A stretch of DNA of 64,000 nt from Maribacter litopenaei (GTDB lineage: Bacteria; Bacteroidota; Bacteroidia; Flavobacteriales; Flavobacteriaceae), in assembly GCF_025244665.1 (NCBI RefSeq), contig NZ_CP104205.1:3531001-3595000 (forward strand), in the 5' to 3' direction. Of this stretch, positions 39,169 to 48,218 are shown piece after piece (position 1 is the first letter of the stretch; the number at the start of each line of letters is the position of its first letter). The notes beneath the pieces were generated by a model. It did no database searches, was not told where the DNA came from, and saw nothing but the letters and a program-made list of their open reading frames with translations. The translations under genes and the position numbers were made by a program.

Positions 39169-39241
39169 GTCTTGATCTTTTAGTGAACGTCTTACATCAT
39201 ATCCATTGGGGAAGTACCCAATGTACCGGTCAAATACCGAT

Positions 39242-39738
39242 TTATGCTGGGTCTACCAAGAACAATGGCTGGTCGAACTCCACAGGTGAAGAATCGTCTA
39301 CCAATACCTTCACAATGGTACCTGATACTTCAGACTCTATGTCGTTGAACAACTTCATGGCCTCGATGACACAAAGTACGTCACCGGCACCGATCTTATC
39401 CCCTACCTCAACAAAAGCGGGTTTGTCCGGAGATGGTTTTCTGTAGAAGGTTCCAATGATAGGCGATTTGATCGTGATGTATTTGGAATCGTCCTCTTTC
39501 TTTTCCGCTTCCTTGGCAGGGGCCGCAGGAGCAGCAGGTGTCTCTGCCTGTGCTTGTGGTGCAGCCGCAGGTGCTACGGGCGCTTGGGCCATAGGAATGG
39601 ATTGTACAAATGTAGTTTCGCCACTACCTGGGCTACCGGTACGGATGGTAATCTTGATGTCATCCGTCTCCAATTTTACTTCACTAGCTCCGATTTAGCT
39701 ACGAACTTAATTAGGCTTTGAATTTCTTTAATATCCAT
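39242..39738 (-). CDS. accB: Acetyl-CoA carboxylase biotin carboxyl carrier protein; frame break at 39690-39693
   Basis: About 165 residues. The biotinyl domain carries [13 protein letters not shown], with biotin on the Lys of EAMKL. A Pro/Ala-rich linker (about 55-85) precedes it. The true start is ATG 39736-39738 ([20 protein letters not shown]). At 39690-39693 CCGA (plus) stands for CCAGA and joins this N-terminus to [13 protein letters not shown]. It carries carboxybiotin between AccC and AccAD. Upstream of accC. Confidence 0.95.
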
Positions 39739-39769
39739 AGTTGTAAAAAAATGTTAGTTGGTCTTCCAA

Positions 39770-40763
39770 TTAATAGGCCCACTTCAAATAAATGAATCCC
39801 CAAGTAAATCCACCTCCAAAGGCGGCAAAAACTAAATTATCTCCTTTTTTTAATTTGTCCTCGTAATCGCTTAACAGCAAGGGCAACGTAGCCGAAGTGG
39901 TGTTCCCGTACCGTTGGATATTCATCAATACCTTGGATTGGTCCAACCCCATGCGGTTGGCCGTGGCATCGATGATACGTTTATTGGCCTGGTGCGGTAC
40001 CAGCCACGAAACATCGGTATCCGTAAGATTGTTCCGTTTCATGATGCGTTCCGCTACATCTGCCATATTGGAGACCGCAAACTTGAATACGGTCTTCCCG
40101 TCCTGAAATATAAAATGTTTTCTATCCTTTACGGTCTGTTCCGTTGCGGGCATCAGGACCCTCCCCCTTCCATACCCAGGAACTGTCGTCCCGAACCATC
40201 GGCCCTTAGGTATTCGTCCTTTAGGCCCAATCCTTCCTCATTGGGTTCGAACAACACGGCACCGGCACCATCCCCAAAGATGATACAGGTGGTACGATCG
40301 GTATAATCTATGATGGAGGACATCTTATCCGCCCCGATCAACAATACCTTTTTGTATTTACCCGATTCAATATAGCTGGCCGCAGTGGACATCCCGAACA
40401 AAAAGCTGGAGCATGCCGCCAAAAGATCGTAGGCAAATGCGTTTTTAGCACCTATTTCCGAAGCTACAAAGGCTGCCGTAGAGGCGACCATGCTGTCCGG
40501 AGTGGCGGTAGCCACGATGACCAAATCTATTTCCGCAGGGTCCAAGTTTTTCTTTTCAAGGATTTTCTTGGCCGCTTGGATGGCCGAGATAGGAAGAACC
40601 TTCACCTTCCTCCTTTTTTAATATTCGTCGTTCCTTTATTCCGGTTCTCGGTAGTGATCCATTCGTCATTGGTTTCTACCATTTCTTCCAACATTTTATT
40701 GGTGAGGACAAATTGGGGAACATAGCCTCCCACAGCGGTTATGGCTGCTGTAATTTTGGTCAT
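39770..40763 (-). CDS. fabH: Beta-ketoacyl-ACP synthase III; three frame breaks
   Basis: About 331 residues. [16 protein letters not shown] start (ATG 40761-40763). Catalytic Cys in [12 protein letters not shown], His in VPHQANKRI and Asn in a GNTTSATLP context. Breaks: 40646-40651 (TCTCGG for [16 protein letters not shown] restored), 40584-40589 (CCGAGA for CCAGA; GSSYLAIQAAKK restored) and about 40151-40160 (GGGSRMPATEQ restored). It condenses acetyl-CoA with malonyl-ACP to start fatty-acid chains. Three hits of the same artefact in one essential gene make a real pseudogene unlikely. Confidence 0.94.
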
Positions 40764-40943
40764 ATTTTAATTGCTTTCGTGTGAAAAACTTTCAAAAACA
40801 CGTCAAAAGTTGTGAAAATTAGTGATTTTCATCGACTTTTTGTGGCAAAACAACCTGTTTTTGAAAAAAATCATGGTCTTATATCGAATCAAATCCAAAA
40901 TACTGTATTATCCGATACCCATACCCTTTGGTAGAGTTTTGGC

Positions 40944-40978
40944 TAAAAAAAACTCCCGCTTCTAACGAAGTGGGAGTT
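40944..40978 (-). terminator. Rho-independent terminator after rpmF
   Basis: AACTCCC(G)CTTC (40951-40961) pairs with GAAG(T)GGGAGTT (40967-40977), loop TAAC, followed on the minus strand by T7. It separates rpmF from fabH; the 40764-40943 gap holds no gene that I can see and presumably the fabH promoter. Confidence 0.85.
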
Positions 40979-41002
40979 ATTCCTTAATTTCTTAAAAACG
41001 CA

Positions 41003-41200
41003 TTATGCCTCGGCTTCCTCGGTTTTGTCCATCAAAATCTGACCTCTGTAATACAATTTACCTTCGTGCCAGTGGGCTCTGTGGTACAAATGCATCTCTC
41101 CAGTTGTAGAATCTGTAGCCAATGTAGGTGCAACCGCTTTGTAATGTGTTCTTCTCTTGTCTCTCCTAGTTTTGGATGTTTTTCTTTTAGGATGTGCCAT
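41003..41200 (-). CDS. rpmF: Ribosomal protein bL32
   Basis: 65 residues starting [20 protein letters not shown], the bL32 signature, with [17 protein letters not shown] near the end. A large-subunit structural protein. It has no zinc Cys pair, so it is the Cys-free form. It starts 8 bp after yceD, as in many bacteria. Confidence 0.97.
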   Translation of the reverse strand: MAHPKRKTSKTRRDKRRTHYKAVAPTLATDSTTGEMHLYHRAHWHEGKLYYRGQILMDKTEEAEA

Positions 41201-41208
41201 TTGTAACC

Positions 41209-41748
41209 TTATTTATCCGTTAATAGTTTTTTTAATTCGTCCCAACGGGGATCACTTTCGTTGTTATCTTTTTTCTTGTCCTTTGGCTGAAGTTCCTGGA
41301 GTCTTTCCAAGGCTTCCGATTTTAATGTGCCGTCCGCGATACCCGGATGTACCCTTTTTTGGGGCACTGCCAAGATAATCATTTCATAGATGTACTGCGC
41401 TACGTTGATCTGATGCTCGCCATGGGGCAAAATGAGAATTTCATCGTCGTCATCGTCATATTCCTCCCCAAACTTTACCACTAGCTCCATGCTGCCCTCA
41501 ATCGACTGATCGTAAGGCTCACTAGTAAGATCGCAATCAACGTTCACCGTCCCCGTCGCTTCAAAATCAAGTTCCAACATGGTACTTGTCTTGTTCAGCA
41601 CGACCGTTAGGTCAACAGCTACTTCATTAAATTCGTCGTAACCAAAAGATTCAAAGAACTTGTTGTCGATTTCATACTTAAAGTCGTGCTTTCCTTGTTT
41701 CAACCCTGAAAAAGGAATAGTATACTCCTTTTGCTTCATCACGTACAA
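41209..41748 (-). CDS. YceD/DUF177 family protein
   Basis: Protein of 179 residues. The [22 protein letters not shown] start, the [11 protein letters not shown] segment with its conserved Cys and the acidic [14 protein letters not shown] are typical of DUF177. The linkage to rpmF is conserved across bacteria; the plant homologue is needed for 23S rRNA accumulation, so a ribosome-assembly role is likely (family knowledge). Confidence 0.92.
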   Translation of the reverse strand: MYVMKQKEYTIPFSGLKQGKHDFKYEIDNKFFESFGYDEFNEVAVDLTVVLNKTSTMLELDFEATGTVNVDCDLTSEPYDQSIEGSMELVVKFGEEYDDDDDEILILPHGEHQINVAQYIYEMIILAVPQKRVHPGIADGTLKSEALERLQELQPKDKKKDNNESDPRWDELKKLLTDK

Positions 41749-41785
41749 CTCTTAATATTAAATCCTTACCTTAAAAGGCGGGTGC

Positions 41786-41815
41786 AAAGATACTATTATT
41801 TTGATAACGGACAAT
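41786..41815 (-). promoter_or_regulatory. Bacteroidota-type promoter of yceD-rpmF
   Basis: On the minus strand TTG (41813-41815), a 19-base spacer, then TATCTTTG (41786-41793), a full TTG-N19-TAnnTTTG match with the same spacing as the asd promoter. It lies about 38-67 bases upstream of the start. Confidence 0.75.
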
Positions 41816-41858
41816 AGTTATCAACTATTTATCTTTATAACTTTTTTGGGGCAAAAAA

Positions 41859-42948
41859 CTAACGTTCCCGCTTGACCCGCTGCTTCTTTAAAACGTTTTC
41901 CGTAAGCTCCAAATATTCCGTTCTGTTCCTGAATATCTTGATGGCCATGAACACCGCTTCCTTAAAGGAACTATGGTCCGCTTGGCCCTTGCCAGCAATC
42001 TCATAGGCGGTACCGTGATCCGGGGACGTTCGCACCTTGTTCAGGCCGGCTGTAAAATTGACCCCCCGCCCAAAAGAAAGGGTCTTAAAGGGTATAAGGC
42101 CTTGATCGTGATAGGCCGCCAATACGGCATCGAAATTTTTATAATTGTCCGAACCAAAAAAGCTATCCGCGGAATAGGGACTAAAGACCAAATGGCCATT
42201 ATTCGCCATTTCCTTGATGACCGGTTTCAGTACCTCATCGTCTTCCTTTCCGATCACCCCATTATCACCGCTATGGGGGTTGATTCCCAAAAGCGCGATT
42301 TTTGGTTTACGGATGGCAAAATCCATTTTCAAGGATTTCTCTATCGTATTCACTTTGTCGCGTATCAATCTGGGTATGATGGCCGAAGCCACATCCTTTA
42401 CCGCTACATGGTCCGTCAACAGACCTACTTTTAGGTCGTCCGTGACCATAAACATCAGACTTTCCCCTTCCAGTTCCTGTGCCAGGAAAATCAGTGTGTC
42501 CCGGGAACTTAAAATCCTCGGCCTGTATGTTGTTCTTGTTGATGGGCGCCGTCACCAAGACATCGATATCGCCCTTTTTTAAAGCGGCCACAGCGGCTTT
42601 TAGGGATTGCAAGGCGAAACCGCCCGCTTCCTTGGTCGCTTCCCCGAACTTGATTTCGGGTACCTGTTTCCAAACATTTACAATGTTCATCTTTCCATCA
42701 ACCGCCTTGGAAGCCTCATGAATCCCATTGAAGGGAATGGAAATGCCCAAAGCTTTTTGCTGCCCCGAAATGGTCTTGTTGGAGGCAAAAATGACCGGGG
42801 TACAAAAATCGAACATACGGGTATCCTCAAAAGTCTTTAAGACCACCTCACACCCGATCCCGTTTAAATCACCGATGGATATACCCAACTTTATGTTCCC
42901 TTTTTCCTCCATTATATCTGTATCTTTGTATGCGAATTTAGGCTTCAA
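41859..42948 (-). CDS. pdxA: 4-hydroxythreonine-4-phosphate dehydrogenase; frame break at 42482-42487
   Basis: About 363 residues. GISIGDLNGIGCEVVLKTF at the N-terminus, TAPINKNNI, FPGHTDFLAQ, then LGINPHSGDNG and YHDQGLIPFK carrying metal-binding His residues. At 42482-42487 the plus strand reads CCAGGA where CCAGA restores HTDFLAQELEGESLMFMVTDD. It oxidises 4-phosphohydroxy-L-threonine in pyridoxal phosphate synthesis. Divergent from ribE with 22 bp between starts. Confidence 0.93.
42921..42928 (+). promoter_or_regulatory. -7 promoter element TATCTTTG for ribE
   Basis: Exact TAnnTTTG match 42 bases before the ribE ATG, lying inside the first codons of the divergent pdxA gene. No clear -33 TTG. 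Confidence 0.5.
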
Positions 42949-42970
42949 AATTACTTAAATAAAACGACAC

Positions 42971-43558
42971 ATGTTTACCGGAATCATTGAAACATTAGGG
43001 ATCGTTGCCCAATTGGAATCCAAAGGGAGCAACTTGGATATCACGGTCTCTTACGGCATTACTTCGGAACTTCAAATAGATCAAAGTGTGGCCCATAACG
43101 GGGTCTGTTTAACCGTGGTAGGGATTTCGGGTAACGACTATACGGTCACCGCCATAGCCGAGACCTTGAAAAAAACCAACTTGGGCGAATTGAAAGTGGG
43201 CGATACGCTCAATTTGGAACGTGCCATGATCATGGGAGCCCGGTTGGATGGGCATATTGTTCAGGGACATGTGGATCAAACAGGTGTTTGCACCAACATT
43301 AAAGAGGAAAACGGCAGTTGGGTTTTCTCTTTTGAATATGATGTCGCTACCGGAAATCCTACCATTGAAAAGGGTTCCATTACCATTGATGGTACGAGCC
43401 TGACGGTGGTAAATTCAGGAAAAAACACCTTTGATGTTGCCATTATACCCTACACCTACGAACACACCAGATTCAACACCTATAAAGTAGGTACTAAGGT
43501 AAACCTAGAGTTTGATGTGATTGGCAAATATGTGGCCAAGTTGATGGGAATGAGGTAA
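42971..43558 (+). CDS. ribE: Riboflavin synthase, alpha subunit
   Basis: Protein of 195 residues made of two tandem lumazine-binding barrels. The N-terminus is MFTGIIETLG and the first barrel has AHNGVCLTVVG; the second has GHIVQGHVDQTG and TIDGTSLTVV. It dismutates two 6,7-dimethyl-8-ribityllumazine to riboflavin. It contains a genuine CCGAGA (about 43157, AIAETLKKTN) and an intact CCAGA (about 43466), both with an unbroken frame. Confidence 0.96.
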   Translation: MFTGIIETLGIVAQLESKGSNLDITVSYGITSELQIDQSVAHNGVCLTVVGISGNDYTVTAIAETLKKTNLGELKVGDTLNLERAMIMGARLDGHIVQGHVDQTGVCTNIKEENGSWVFSFEYDVATGNPTIEKGSITIDGTSLTVVNSGKNTFDVAIIPYTYEHTRFNTYKVGTKVNLEFDVIGKYVAKLMGMR

Positions 43559-43600
43559 AGGTTGATGGTTACTTACCACTTTTCGGTTTCATAAATGTAA

Positions 43601-43690
43601 CCCCCCCTCGCCCCCCTCAAGGGGGGAATTTGTATCAATACTTTTTAATAATTTAATTATTGTCCCCTTGAGGGGACTTTAGGGGTGTCA
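43601..43690. repeat. Palindromic C-rich/G-rich intergenic repeat (BIME-like)
   Basis: Two hairpins, CCCCCCTCAAGGGGGG (43611-43626) and CCCCTTGAGGGG (43664-43675), lie in arms that are themselves roughly inverted (CCCCCCCTCG.. against ..TTTAGGGGTGTC), separated by an AT-rich middle. It is non-coding, between the convergent ribE and DUF5009 genes, and may act as a terminator or a REP-type element. Confidence 0.65.
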
Positions 43691-43703
43691 AATTAGTCAC
43701 CCT

Positions 43704-44789
43704 TTACACCTTAATAAAAATCTTTCGTTGATATAGGATATATCCCAAAAAGGCATAAAAAGCCAGTACGGTAAGCCCATATAGCAACGAAGACATTTCC
43801 ATGGAAATGGCATTGTGAACATAGATTTTCTGAAACAACCATCCATGCAGGGAAGTGTCACCCACTTGAATCTGTCCCATTAGCTTGGCAATAAAGCTGG
43901 ACAGAAAATAAATGATAATGGCGTTGGCCCCGGCATACCTAAAAATGCTACCAAACTTGATTTGTTTTACATCGGTCAAATAATAGATCAAGGCCAAAAT
44001 CAAATTGGCCCAACCAGCGGTAACCAAAACAAAACTACTGATCCATAAAGCCTTGTTTATAGGAAATACCAAGTCCCACAGATGTCCTATGATCAAAAGG
44101 CTCCCTCCGATACCCATTAATATCGTAGCCTTCTTTTCCTGTTTGGAAACCAATATCAACCCCGTAAAAATCCCTAATAAGGAACTGGCAATAGAAGGAA
44201 TGGTGCTCAATAGCCCTTCAGGATCATAATCCGGTTTGTAGTTATGCGACCCAAATACCTGAACGTCCAACCAATTGGCAAAATTGTTGGGGGCCCTTTC
44301 CAAGGTAGAGGCAACCCCATCTACAGGCACTAAAGTCATTAATAACCAGTAGCCTACCAATAGGGTTATAGTAATTCCCACTAAGGTTTTCCACTTAAAG
44401 TTGATGAACAGGATAGATGCAAAAAAGAAGACGACCCCAATACGTTGTAACACTCCCGGAAATCGAATGTCTTCCCATGCCTTGAAAAAGGGAAACTTAA
44501 TGATAAAGGCCCCCAAGAAAAGACCTAACCCAATCAGTTTTAAAGTCCTAATGACTATTTTTTTATACGTGGCCGAGTTGACTTCCTTATTCCGATAGGA
44601 AAAAACAATACTAGTCCCCACAATGAACAAGAAGAATGGAAATACCAAATCGGTTGGCGTATATCCATGCCATTCGGCATGTCTAAATGGAGCAAATACG
44701 TTGGTCCAGGTTCCAGGAGTATTTACCAGTACCATTAATAATATGGTAGCTCCTCTAAAAATGTCAACGGAAAGAATTCTATTTTTCAT
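43704..44789 (-). CDS. DUF5009/HGSNAT-like membrane acyltransferase
   Basis: Protein of 361 residues with about ten transmembrane helices. SVDIFRGATILLMVLVN and the TPTDLVFPFFLFIVG motif mark the family of heparan-alpha-glucosaminide N-acetyltransferase and bacterial relatives. It probably acetylates an amino sugar across the inner membrane with acetyl-CoA. It starts 11 bp after the SSS symporter gene, so it is likely co-expressed with an amino-sugar or glycoside importer (inference). Confidence 0.85.
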   Translation of the reverse strand: MKNRILSVDIFRGATILLMVLVNTPGTWTNVFAPFRHAEWHGYTPTDLVFPFFLFIVGTSIVFSYRNKEVNSATYKKIVIRTLKLIGLGLFLGAFIIKFPFFKAWEDIRFPGVLQRIGVVFFFASILFINFKWKTLVGITITLLVGYWLLMTLVPVDGVASTLERAPNNFANWLDVQVFGSHNYKPDYDPEGLLSTIPSIASSLLGIFTGLILVSKQEKKATILMGIGGSLLIIGHLWDLVFPINKALWISSFVLVTAGWANLILALIYYLTDVKQIKFGSIFRYAGANAIIIYFLSSFIAKLMGQIQVGDTSLHGWLFQKIYVHNAISMEMSSLLYGLTVLAFYAFLGYILYQRKIFIKV

Positions 44790-44800
44790 TTTGATCTACT

Positions 44801-46613
44801 TTATAGAATGTTATCCTTCATTCTTCCCCATGCCTTGATTAACAGGAAACCGGTCACCAAAGCTATTACCGATAAAATAAGCGCACTGGTGGTTCTTCCA
44901 TAAATCCAATAGCCCGTAGCGAACATGATGGAATAGATTAAGGTAATACCCAATAACATGGCCGTAATACCCTGGGGCACGCTCCATTTTTCACCCGCCT
45001 TGACGATTTGCTCGTTTTCAGCCTCGGATTTGGCGACTACCTTCTTCCATCCAGGTCCGCCCGGTTGTATTTTCTTATAGAATGATCGTAGGGTCTCATC
45101 AGATTCCGGTGGAGTCATCAAGGTAACCAAGAGCCAAATAGCCGTAGTAACCACTACGATAAAAGGATAATTGGCCCACTCCGGGAAAATACCGGTCTCC
45201 GGAGCGAACAGCATCGTGCCCAAACTAGTTTTGGCCAACAAAATGACCAAAATTCCCGATGCGAACATCGCAGTGATCTCGCTCCAAGCGTTGATACGCC
45301 ACCAAAACCATCTAAGGATAAAAACAAGCCCGGTACCCGCCCCAAACTGAATCAACAAATCAAATACCTCAAAGGCATTTTGAAGCGTCAAGGCAAAAAG
45401 GGCGCTTACCACCATCAAAACCACCGTGGAGATTCTACCAACGGCCACCATTTGTTTTTCCGTTGCATCCGGATTGATCTGACGTTTGTAAAAGTCAAAA
45501 ACGATATAGGAGGAACCCCAATTCAGCTGAGTAGAAATGGTACTCATGTAGGCCGCAATCAAAGAGGCCAATACCACACCTAAAAGACCACTGGGCAATT
45601 TGGTCAACATAGCGGAATAGGCCAAGTCATGGCCCAATTTACTTTCGTCCATGTTAGGAAATGCCTCGGCAATGCTAGCAATATCAGGATAAACCACCAA
45701 AGAGGCCAGGGCTACCAAAATCCAAGGCCACGGGCGTAAGGCATAATGCATGATATTAAAAAAGAAAGTGGCCCCAATAGCATGATTTTCATCCTTGGCC
45801 GCCAACATTCTCTGTGCAATATATCCACCGCCGCCAGGTTCTGCTCCGGGATACCAGGAACTCCACCATTGTACTGCAACAGGTATGATAAAGAGGGTTA
45901 TCAAGACTTGCGTATTGTCAAAATCCGGAAGTATGTTCAATTTGTCCCTCACATTTTCGTTTTCCATAAGGGCTGCAACACCCCCCACTTCGGGAATGTT
46001 CACTAGGTAAAAAGCAGCTCCTATGGCCCCTGACATGGCTACAAAAAACAGAAGAAAGTCTGTATATACTACTCCCTTAAATCCACCGAGGGCACTAAAA
46101 ATTACCGTAATCAAGCCCGCTCCCACAACGGTTTCCCAAGGTTCCAGCCCAAGCATGATACCACCTATCTTGATGGCCGCCAAGGTTACGGATGCCATAG
46201 TGATAATATTGAACAACGCTCCTAGATAGATGGCCCTGAACTTTCGTAAAAAACTGGCGGGTTTACCACCATAGCGCATTTCATAAAATTCCAAATCCGT
46301 ATTCACATTGGATTTACGCCACAGCTTGGCGTACACAAATACGGTCAACATACCGGTAATCAAAAAACACCACCGGACCCAGTTCCCGAGAGACACCGGT
46401 AGACCTAACGATGTCCGTCACCAAATTTGGTGTATCGGTTGAAAACGTCGTGGCTACCATAGACAGACCCAGTAGCCACCAAGGCATGGTTCGTCCTGAA
46501 AGGAAAAATTCCGAAGAGTCCTTTCCTGATTTTTTAGAAACGTAAATTCCTATACCTAAGACAATTGAGAAGAAGACCACTATAAAACTGTAGTCGAGGG
46601 TGCTTAATTCCAT
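44801..46613 (-). CDS. Sodium:solute symporter (SSS family); frame break at 46386-46391
   Basis: About 603 residues with 13-14 helices. MELSTLDYSFIVVFFSIVLG start, SGRTMPWWLLGLSMVATTFS (helix 2), then FYEMRYGGKPASFLRKFRA. At 46386-46391 the plus strand reads CCGAGA; CCAGA restores STGVSGNWVRWCFLITGML. It resembles sugar- or sialate-type Bacteroidota symporters (Na+/glucose-like). Upstream of the DUF5009 gene in the same unit. Confidence 0.9.
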
Positions 46614-46704
46614 AGTTTGGTTGTTAGTTAGCTACTAAAGATAAAATAAATTAAGATACTTTTGTGATTTGCCCTGTAAACCGTTCGGCATTTACCTTTA
46701 CACC

Positions 46705-47443
46705 ATGGAAATTTCTTTAACATCCTGGATTTTGGCCACGCTTGCCGCTTTTGTTATTGGTATGTCCAAAGCAGGAATTAAGGGAATAGCGGTTATTAAT
46801 GTCACCTTTATGGCCTTAGCCTTCGGAGCAAAGGAATCTACTGGGATGGTCGTTCCCCTGCTTATTTTGGCAGATATTTTTGCGGTTATCTATTACAACC
46901 GTCATACCCAATGGAGCTATGTTTTTAAGGTGCTTCCATGGATGGTGTTTGGACTTGTCATTGGTGTTTTTATTGGGAAGGACCTTCCAGAAAGCCTCTT
47001 TAGAATAGGTATGGCAATTATCATTATCATCACTGTATTCATGATGTATTGGTGGGATAGAAAAAAGGTGAAGACCGTTCCCACGCATTGGATCTTTTCC
47101 GGTACAATCGGTACCTTGGCAGGAATAACCACAATGGTAGGAAATTTGGCGGGCGCCTTTTCCAATATTTACTTTTTGGCCATGCGTCTTCCTAAGAACC
47201 ATTTTATTGGAACCGCAGCTTGGCTATTCCTGATCGTAAACGTTTTAAAATTACCCTTTCACTTCTTTATCTCGGAAGACCATTACTTGGGAATCCCTGA
47301 TCTTGAATGTTAAATTATTGCCAGGAATTTTCTTGGGTTTCTTTGTAGGTATTCGCATCATTAAGCTGATCAATGAGGAATTCTTTCGCAAAATGATATT
47401 GGTCCTGACCGCTCTTGGGGCACTTTTGATTATGGTCGGATAA
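46705..47443 (+). CDS. TauE/SafE family membrane exporter; frame break at 47270-47275
   Basis: About 245 residues, eight helices. MEISLTSWILATLAAFVIGM then SKAGIKGIAVINV is the typical first half. TCTCGG at 47270-47275 repaired to TCTGG gives FFIWKTITWESLILNVKLLP and the family end FLGFFVGIRIIKLINEEFF, with stop 47441-47443. As read the frame dies early at 47313. I chose ATG 46705, not the upstream in-frame TTG. It is an anion (sulfite, sulfonate or organic acid) exporter by family. Confidence 0.88.
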
Positions 47444-47448
47444 TCCTA

Positions 47449-48012
47449 TTATTTATCACTGCCTAGTCCATGCTCCGGACCATGTACGCAATTATAGTGT
47501 GCCATTTCTGCATGATAGGCGGCCGAATAGGAGGCTTCCCTAAGTTCTCCGGCCAAACGATGCGCTATTCTAATATGGTACTGTAAATTTCCCAAATTGT
47601 TCGCCTTTACGGCTTTTTTGGCATTACTATACGCCTGTTCCGCCAAATCACGGGCATCGATGGAATAACTCTCTGCTTCAATACTATTGCTAATGACTTC
47701 CTTTAATCCGCAAAGCCCCGAATTATATTGCGATTCTTCGGCTAGGCTTACCGCCTCGAAAGCTTGGTCCAATGCCTTACCCAAAAAATGCTCCACTTCC
47801 AATGCGTTTAGCTTGGCCTTTTTAAAACTGGCTTCATATCCGGCCAACTCTGCCGGGGCACTTAGGGAATCGGTTAACTGATTGATATTGGTCATGAACT
47901 CTTTTACTTCTTTAATTTCGCTTTTTAGTACTTCGCATTGTGCAACCGTTTTTGAAGCTAATAATAGAAATGTAATTGTTAGGGTCGATACTACAATTGT
48001 GCTTTTTTTCAT
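47449..48012 (-). CDS. Secreted helical protein of unknown function
   Basis: Protein of 187 residues with a signal peptide (MKKSTIVVSTLTITFLLLAS, cut near TVAQ). The mature part is almost all helix with Ala/Glu-rich heptad-like repeats (EAFEAVSLAEESQ-type segments) and three Cys after the cut site (CEVL, GLCGL and the late YNCVHGP). It could be a small periplasmic helical bundle. No known family recognised; convergent with the TauE gene. Confidence 0.7.
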   Translation of the reverse strand: MKKSTIVVSTLTITFLLLASKTVAQCEVLKSEIKEVKEFMTNINQLTDSLSAPAELAGYEASFKKAKLNALEVEHFLGKALDQAFEAVSLAEESQYNSGLCGLKEVISNSIEAESYSIDARDLAEQAYSNAKKAVKANNLGNLQYHIRIAHRLAGELREASYSAAYHAEMAHYNCVHGPEHGLGSDK

Positions 48013-48132
48013 GATTTAGGGACTAAAAGAGCGTGCAATTTCTAACCGATATCCTAAATGACTTTCCTTTTTTTGATAAAAAGAGAACAAATAAGGATTA
48101 AACGCAGATTACCCCCATTTTAAAAACAAGTA

Positions 48133-48155
48133 GGCCTGTCACTTACAGACAGGCC
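48133..48155 (-). terminator. Terminator hairpin after the M14 peptidase gene
   Basis: GGCCTGTC (48133-48140) pairs with GACAGGCC (48148-48155), loop of 7, followed on the minus strand by a T-rich tract (TTGTTTTTA). Confidence 0.7.
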
Positions 48156-48218
48156 CATTCGATAACTTGCCGACATCCCTCGTTGAGAAGTCCTATATGT
48201 TTTGGTTAATTAATACTC

